9,584 nucleotides of DNA from B21-G16 sp003644825 [NCBI: Candidatus Zhuqueibacterota bacterium] (GTDB lineage: Bacteria; SM23-31; B21-G16), in contig QNDJ01000036.1 of the NCBI GenBank assembly GCA_003644825.1, positions 1-9,584 on the forward strand, read 5' to 3'. The translations under genes and the position numbers were made by a program. Shown here in pieces: positions 7,706 through 9,584 of this stretch; position 1 is the stretch's first letter; every line of letters begins with the position of its first letter. The notes beneath the pieces are model-generated. The model did no database searches and was not told the origin of the DNA. It saw only the letters and a program-made list of their open reading frames with translations.

Positions 7706-8490
7706 TAAATGAAAATAAATATAGTATCAGAGAAAAGTTAAAATTTTTTGACTGCAATTGTTCAATTGGAAGGGTTGTATATCCCTATCTAATGGACGTT
7801 TTCAGTGTAGAGGACCTTATAGGGGAAATGGACACTGCCGGGATTGAAGAGGCTCTTGTTTATCATACAGTTGCAAAAGATTGTCATCCATTTTCAGGAA
7901 ACCAGTTGTTAATTGATGAGATAGAAAATTTTAATAGGCTTTATCCAGCCTGGGTAGTTATTCCCCATTATACGGGAGAAATGCCAGAACCAAAAATACT
8001 TCTAAAAGAGATGAAAAAAAACAATGTTAAGGCTGTATGGATGTATCCATCAGAAAAATATCATAGTTTTTCAATATCAGAATGGTGTTCTGGTGAACTA
8101 CTTTTTGCTCTTGAAAATGCCAGAATCCCGCTATTGTTAAACCTTGACAGTGTTACCTGGGAAAACATCTACAAAATTGTAAATAATCATAGAAATCTTC
8201 CTGTTATTATTACTAACTGTGGTTACAGGAATAATAGATATTTTTACCCATTAGTTGAAAAATATAAAAACCTGTTTATTGAAATTTCGTGGTTTATGGG
8301 TGCAGGTGCTGTTAAGGATTTTGTTGACAATTTTGGTTCGTCTCAACTTCTATTTGGGACACAGATGCCGGGTTATACAGGAACTTCCGCAGTATCTTTG
8401 CTTACGTATGCGGATATTTCTGAAAGCGATAAAAAGGCAATTGCAGGGAAAAACTTAAAATCCCTCTTAAAAGAGGTTTGTTATGAATAG
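7702..8490 (+). CDS. Amidohydrolase_2-like protein lacking all metal ligands (probable pseudoenzyme)
   Basis: A 262-residue protein that aligns block by block with its downstream neighbour, an amidohydrolase_2 (COG2159-type TIM barrel), but with the catalytic residues changed. The HxH of strand 1 is N19-x-S21 (DCNCSIG against DMHAHLG). The strand with Lys and HP reads VWMYP, with Trp113 at the Lys position. The strand 5 His region reads LLLNLDS (Asn147/Leu148). The GHSGG His is Asn172 (TNCGYR). The strand 8 Asp is Gln221 (FGTQMP against FGTDNP). The frame is fully open and the scaffold motifs persist, so this is not a decaying pseudogene. It could be a regulatory or structural partner of the intact neighbour, a metal-independent enzyme or a binding protein. 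It overlaps the FAH gene by 4 nt and the next gene by 8 nt, implying coupled translation. I know of no fixed function. Confidence 0.75.
   Translation: MINENKYSIREKLKFFDCNCSIGRVVYPYLMDVFSVEDLIGEMDTAGIEEALVYHTVAKDCHPFSGNQLLIDEIENFNRLYPAWVVIPHYTGEMPEPKILLKEMKKNNVKAVWMYPSEKYHSFSISEWCSGELLFALENARIPLLLNLDSVTWENIYKIVNNHRNLPVIITNCGYRNNRYFYPLVEKYKNLFIEISWFMGAGAVKDFVDNFGSSQLLFGTQMPGYTGTSAVSLLTYADISESDKKAIAGKNLKSLLKEVCYE
8463..8476 (+). promoter_or_regulatory. Small hairpin covering the ribosome binding site of the intact amidohydrolase gene
   Basis: CCTCTT (8463-8468) and AAGAGG (8471-8476) are perfect reverse complements two bases apart, so the RNA can form a 5-bp stem closed by a 4-nt loop (CCTCT/AGAGG). 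The right arm is the Shine-Dalgarno sequence of the gene starting at 8483, with 6-nt spacing. The hairpin lies within the last codons of the upstream gene. Ribosomes finishing that gene would melt it, the usual arrangement for translational coupling. The stem is short, so the effect may be modest. Confidence 0.4.
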
Positions 8491-9283
8491 ATATTTTGAC
8501 CGGGTACATAAGGGCATTCCCATTGATGATGTGGAGATTATTGATATGCATGCTCATCTGGGTCCCTATTACAATATGCACATTCCCGATTGTTCTGCAG
8601 AAAGTATGATTAAAAATATGGACCTGTGCGGAATTGATAAAGCTGTAATTTCGCCCAATATTGGTCTCAGTTCAGATTTTGTAAGTGGAAATAATTTAAT
8701 GTTACAGACGATAAAATCATATCGGCAGAGGTTTTATGGTGCCTGTATTGTGAACGGCAATTATCCTGTTCTCTCTATGAGAGAACTTGACCGATGTTTT
8801 AAACTGGAAAAGGATGTTGTTATTATTAAACTTCATCCTGCGCTTACAAGGTGTAAAATGAACGATAAAAGAATGAAACCAGTATATAGATTTGCATCAG
8901 AGCATAAACTTTTTATTCTTGTTCATACCTGGCTGGATGAAGACCCCTATGGGAATCAGGATATCTTTGCAGAGGTAGCAAAAGAATATCCTGATATCAA
9001 ATGGATTATGGGGCATTCTGGTGGTCCCTATGGGAGCTATAAAGCTGTTGAAATTGCAAAAAAACTACCAAATGTTTTTCTTGATATTGCCATATCTATG
9101 CGTCCTGCGAGGCAAATTGAATTTCTTGTAAAGGAGATTGGTTCTGAAAGAATATTCTTTGGAACTGATAATCCATTTCTGGACCCGAGACCTCAAATCG
9201 GAAGGGTCTGCCTTGCTGACATATCTCAAAAAGATAAAGAAAATATCTTCAGTAAAAATGCCAGAAAATATATTGAGTTCTGA
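8483..9283 (+). CDS. Amidohydrolase_2 family metal-dependent hydrolase, catalytic residues intact
   Basis: A 266-residue TIM-barrel hydrolase of the COG2159/amidohydrolase_2 type. Active-site residues are readable in order: H23 and H25 (DMHAHLG), K116 and H118 (IIKLHPA), H148 (LVHTW), H178 (MGHSGG) and D229 (FGTDNP). The family includes lactonases, decarboxylases and amide hydrolases. The FAH gene two places upstream makes a lactone or keto-acid pathway plausible: in the non-phosphorylative L-fucose route an amidohydrolase_2 lactonase works with an FAH-family diketo-acid hydrolase. No dehydrogenase, dehydratase or transporter is visible to support that, so the substrate remains open. The ATG overlaps the end of the degenerate paralogue by 8 nt and has an AAGAGG site 6 nt upstream. 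This is the last gene of the run; its stop is 5 bp from the stop of the convergent gene, with no terminator hairpin between them. Confidence 0.87.
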   Translation: MNRYFDRVHKGIPIDDVEIIDMHAHLGPYYNMHIPDCSAESMIKNMDLCGIDKAVISPNIGLSSDFVSGNNLMLQTIKSYRQRFYGACIVNGNYPVLSMRELDRCFKLEKDVVIIKLHPALTRCKMNDKRMKPVYRFASEHKLFILVHTWLDEDPYGNQDIFAEVAKEYPDIKWIMGHSGGPYGSYKAVEIAKKLPNVFLDIAISMRPARQIEFLVKEIGSERIFFGTDNPFLDPRPQIGRVCLADISQKDKENIFSKNARKYIEF

Positions 9284-9288
9284 ACTTT

Positions 9289-9584
9289 TTACATTACTTT
9301 TTTCAATTCAACATAATTTATCGATTCAAGAATTTCGAAAATATCTTTTACAATCCAGACCGGAATTGGTTCATATTCAGCGGTGACCTCGTCTCTGATA
9401 GATAACAGGTTTCTTTTTCCATCAGCGAAGTTTACAACCTCACCCAGAATACCGAACCCCTGTAACAGGTTTCCTTTGTTTAAAAACCATCGGACAACTT
9501 TTCCATATTTTCCCAGAATTTGAGGATTTTTAATTTCTGGTTGTAAATTTAAGAAAAATATAAATCCCCTGAATTCTTTTTTCC
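9289..9584 (-). CDS. C-terminal part of an unidentified protein with a winged-helix-like tail (partial)
   Basis: Reading leftwards from the window edge, one minus-strand frame stays open for 97 codons and ends at TAA (9291-9289); the other two minus frames stop within about 20 codons. It was not obvious as an ORF because its start lies outside the window. The protein contains YGKVVRWFLNKG, EVVNFADGKRNLLSIRDEV, then TAEYEPIPVWIVKDIFEILESINYVEL. The DGKR-x5-IRDEV-x-AEY followed by an amphipathic helix and a short strand-like end looks like a winged-helix or PqqD-like domain of the kind found at the C-terminus of some multi-domain bacterial proteins, including some M28-type aminopeptidases. That link is from memory of the motif and is weak. 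The codon use matches the rest of the window. It is convergent with the amidohydrolase gene, 5 bp away. Confidence 0.62.
   Translation of the reverse strand, partial: KKEFRGFIFFLNLQPEIKNPQILGKYGKVVRWFLNKGNLLQGFGILGEVVNFADGKRNLLSIRDEVTAEYEPIPVWIVKDIFEILESINYVELKKVM

Noticed and set aside
8768-8786. GTTCTCTC/GAGAGAAC perfect 8-bp stem with a 3-nt loop inside the amidohydrolase gene
   Set aside because: About one such stem is expected by chance in this length when several loop sizes are allowed, and it is not near any start, stop or regulatory site.
9138-9386. An 82-codon + strand frame spanning the end of the last amidohydrolase and the start of the convergent gene
   Set aside because: It overlaps both better-supported genes in other frames and shows no domain-like pattern or ribosome binding site.

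Overview
This window looks like chromosomal DNA from a low-GC bacterium (roughly one third G+C by eye; Arg mostly AGA/AGG, Ile often ATA, UGA used as stop). The lineage cannot be named from the sequence. Cleavable signal peptides, priA, rmuC and hslR homologues and Shine-Dalgarno sites all point to Bacteria. Base composition and codon use look even throughout, and I saw no transposase, integrase, tRNA, rRNA or CRISPR array.

Layout: positions 1-182 are an AT-rich divergent intergenic region. A strong sigma70-type promoter there faces left into a gene of which only the first four codons are present. Rightwards follow eight genes on the + strand: an exported M24 (Xaa-Pro type) metallopeptidase (183-1532); an exported papain/bleomycin-hydrolase-type C1 peptidase (1562-2728); an 88-nt gap; priA replication-restart helicase (2817-5273); an Hsp15/HslR-type S4 RNA-binding protein (5291-5713); rmuC (5726-6772); a fumarylacetoacetate-hydrolase (FAH) family enzyme (6794-7705); and two amidohydrolase_2-type proteins (7702-8490 and 8483-9283). 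From priA onward the gaps are 21 nt or less, and the last three genes overlap by 4 and 8 nt, so they are probably co-transcribed. A convergent minus-strand gene occupies 9289-9584 and runs off the right edge; its stop lies 5 bp from the stop of the last + gene.

Three functional groups emerge. The first two genes encode secreted or periplasmic proteolysis. priA, hslR and rmuC are housekeeping genes for genome maintenance and ribosome rescue. The FAH/amidohydrolase trio looks like a small catabolic or lactone/keto-acid hydrolysing module of unknown substrate.

The most unusual features are: (1) the first amidohydrolase-like protein has lost every recognisable metal ligand, while its overlapping neighbour keeps all of them, which suggests a pseudoenzyme/enzyme pair; (2) a perfect 17-bp inverted repeat with a 5-nt loop lies inside codons 16-28 of priA; (3) a small hairpin covers the ribosome binding site of the intact amidohydrolase; (4) the C1 peptidase has Asp where the catalytic Asn is expected. 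I do not see a complete undescribed defence or mobile system here.
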